DNA of 6,858 bases from positions 1 to 6,858 of the forward strand of contig JAQULX010000148.1 of assembly GCA_028718465.1 (NCBI GenBank). Reading direction: 5' to 3'. The stretch comes from Dehalococcoidales bacterium (GTDB lineage: Bacteria; Chloroflexota; Dehalococcoidia; Dehalococcoidales; UBA3254). The position numbers and the translations under genes are program-made. A model generated the notes under the pieces. That model saw nothing but the letters and a program-made list of their open reading frames with translations. It ran no database searches and was not told the origin of the DNA. Shown one piece after another: positions 5,671 through 6,858 of this stretch (the first letter of the stretch is position 1; every line of letters begins with the position of its first letter).

Positions 5671-6586
5671 GATACTGGTTACTGGTGGACAGGGTTTCAT
5701 CGGCTCAAATCTGGTTTCTGAGCTAAAGAGCCGGGGACATGAAGTCTGGGTCTGTGATTTGTTTAATTGTGAAGCAGAAAATTATTCTCGCTGTGATGTT
5801 AACAAATACCGTCAACTGGAAAAGCTGTTTGAAAGACACGACTTTGAGTATGTATATCATCTGGCAGCTGAGTACGGCCGCTGGAATGGCGAAGACTATT
5901 ATGAGAACCTCTGGCTGACCAATGTTATTGGCACTAAAAACATGATCCGCCTTCAGGAACAGAGGAAATTCCGCCTGATCTTCTTCAGTAGTGCGGAAGT
6001 ATATGGAGATTGGGATGGGAAAATGAGCGAAGAGGTAATGGAAAAAATCCCCATCAAGCAGATGAATGACTATGCCATGACCAAATGGGTAGGTGAATTA
6101 CAATGTTTAAATTCAGCAGCCATGTTTGGGACCGAGACTGTCAGAGTTCGTCCAGTAAACGCATATGGACCTCATGAGCATTATAGCCCTTACCGGGGAG
6201 TTATTCCCCTTTTTATCTATAAAGCATTACATGATCAACCTTATACGGTGTATAAGGGCCATAAGCGGGTATTTGATTATGTGGAAGATACCTGCCGCAC
6301 TTTTGCCAATATCATAGATAATTTTAAACCGGGTGAAGTCTACAATGTGGGCAGTAAAGAAGAATGGGAACATGATATCAAGTATGTTTCGGACCTAATT
6401 TTGAAGAGTTTAGGTAAGGATGACTCGAAAGTCACCTATAAAGAAGCAGAGCCCTTCACTACCCGGGTTAAGCATATGGATTTTTCAAAGATCAGGAAAG
6501 ATCTTAATCATAATCCTCAGATTCCCATAGAAGAGGGAATACCAAAAACTATTGAATGGATGAGGAAGGATAACAGATTCAAATGA
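5663..6586 (+). CDS. NAD-dependent epimerase/dehydratase (extended SDR, nucleotide-sugar)
   Basis: A 307-residue extended short-chain dehydrogenase/reductase, the usual size for UDP-glucose 4-epimerase and sugar 4,6-dehydratase relatives. The NAD-binding TGGQGFIG is at 7-14, and CDL with D32 is a likely NAD ribose ligand. HLAA (66-69) is the family NAD motif, FFSSAEVYG (107-115) supplies the catalytic Ser, and DYAMTKWVGE (136-145) has the Tyr137-x3-Lys141 pair. RVRPVNAYGP (161-170) and RVFDYVEDTCR (202-212) are sugar-nucleotide-binding segments. The exact reaction (4-epimerase, dehydratase or decarboxylase) cannot be settled. The Asp-Glu pair typical of 4,6-dehydratases (TDE) is not seen after the catalytic Ser-containing strand, where SSAEVYG stands, which favours an epimerase-type enzyme. 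It overlaps wecB by 8 bases and the next gene by 4 (ATGA), so it belongs to the same glycan operon. Confidence 0.93.
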   Translation: MSKILVTGGQGFIGSNLVSELKSRGHEVWVCDLFNCEAENYSRCDVNKYRQLEKLFERHDFEYVYHLAAEYGRWNGEDYYENLWLTNVIGTKNMIRLQEQRKFRLIFFSSAEVYGDWDGKMSEEVMEKIPIKQMNDYAMTKWVGELQCLNSAAMFGTETVRVRPVNAYGPHEHYSPYRGVIPLFIYKALHDQPYTVYKGHKRVFDYVEDTCRTFANIIDNFKPGEVYNVGSKEEWEHDIKYVSDLILKSLGKDDSKVTYKEAEPFTTRVKHMDFSKIRKDLNHNPQIPIEEGIPKTIEWMRKDNRFK

Positions 6587-6858
6587 GGGTTCTAATTACT
6601 CAAGAGACAGACTGGCTTATAAAAACTCCCGCCCAACAGCACCACCTTTCGGAGATGCTATCGCTTCGAGGTCATAGGGTCCGGGTTATTGACTATGAGC
6701 TTCTCTGGAAAAAACAAGGAAAAAAAGAATTGGTTTCTAAACGAGATGTATATCTTGATATATCAAAAATCCATCGTAATGCCTCAGTAACAGTAATTCG
6801 CCCCGGTATCCTTAAAATTCCCGGGTTGGTATATGCTTCACTTATCTTTTCGCACAAG
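6583..6858 (+). CDS. Glycosyltransferase, GT4-like N-terminus (partial, runs off window)
   Basis: An ATG overlapping the SDR stop (ATGA) opens a frame with no stop to the window edge, giving 92 residues. MRVLITQETDW is a first Rossmann strand, and AQQHHLSEMLSLRGHRVRVID (17-37) is the sugar-binding 'HH-x3-A/M-L-x2-RGH' helix-strand of GT-B glycosyltransferases of the GT4 type. The nucleotide-sugar site (EX7E) lies in the missing C-terminal half, so donor and linkage cannot be read. AGGA at 6567-6570 is a possible ribosome binding site, 12 bases upstream, but coupling to the SDR stop is likely. The context is consistent with addition of a sugar to the same glycan. Confidence 0.75.
   Translation, partial: MRVLITQETDWLIKTPAQQHHLSEMLSLRGHRVRVIDYELLWKKQGKKELVSKRDVYLDISKIHRNASVTVIRPGILKIPGLVYASLIFSHK

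Overview
This is a bacterial window with no sign of a phage or plasmid backbone. It has a standard bacterial tRNA-Ile(GAT), an OmpR-type response regulator, Shine-Dalgarno-led genes and a short-chain polysaccharide operon. The base composition is moderately AT-leaning. A DUF1616 membrane protein beside glycosyltransferases that also occur in archaea and Chloroflexota makes a Chloroflexota (Dehalococcoidia-like) or clostridial anaerobe my best guess, but nothing here proves the lineage.

Layout. Positions 1-110 are the last codons of an integrase-type (DDE) transposase, followed by a strong inverted repeat (133-164) and a complete tRNA-Ile (176-249). Positions 250-1243 hold no intact gene. On the minus strand lie a fragment of a superfamily I (UvrD/NERD-type) helicase and, abutting it, a short reading frame resembling the N-terminus of ThyX. 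I read this stretch as a gene graveyard beside a tRNA and a mobile element.

Positions 1244-2928 are a translationally coupled pair (ATGA overlap): an orphan OmpR-family response regulator and a five-helix DUF1616 membrane protein with a large C-terminal domain outside the membrane. The next stretch (2929-3797) is again mostly debris. It has an unassigned 51-codon reading frame, then a remarkable 123-codon miniature of glucosamine-6-phosphate synthase (GlmS). That frame keeps the extreme N-terminus, the start of the first SIS domain and a piece of the second SIS domain in one open frame, with everything between deleted.

From 3798 to the window end lies a plus-strand surface-polysaccharide cluster: a GT2 glycosyltransferase, UDP-GlcNAc 2-epimerase (WecB), an extended-SDR nucleotide-sugar epimerase/dehydratase, and the start of a GT4-like glycosyltransferase that runs off the end. 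The last three overlap or nearly overlap and are clearly one operon. WecB would supply UDP-ManNAc, the SDR would modify a nucleotide sugar, and the glycosyltransferases would build the glycan. The glmS remnant fits the same amino-sugar theme, since GlmS feeds UDP-GlcNAc synthesis. The response regulator and DUF1616 protein could be the cluster's regulatory or envelope component, but that is inference from position.

I see no CRISPR array, toxin-antitoxin pair, defence system or convincing riboswitch. The two points most worth following are the RR-DUF1616 coupling and the in-frame mini-GlmS.
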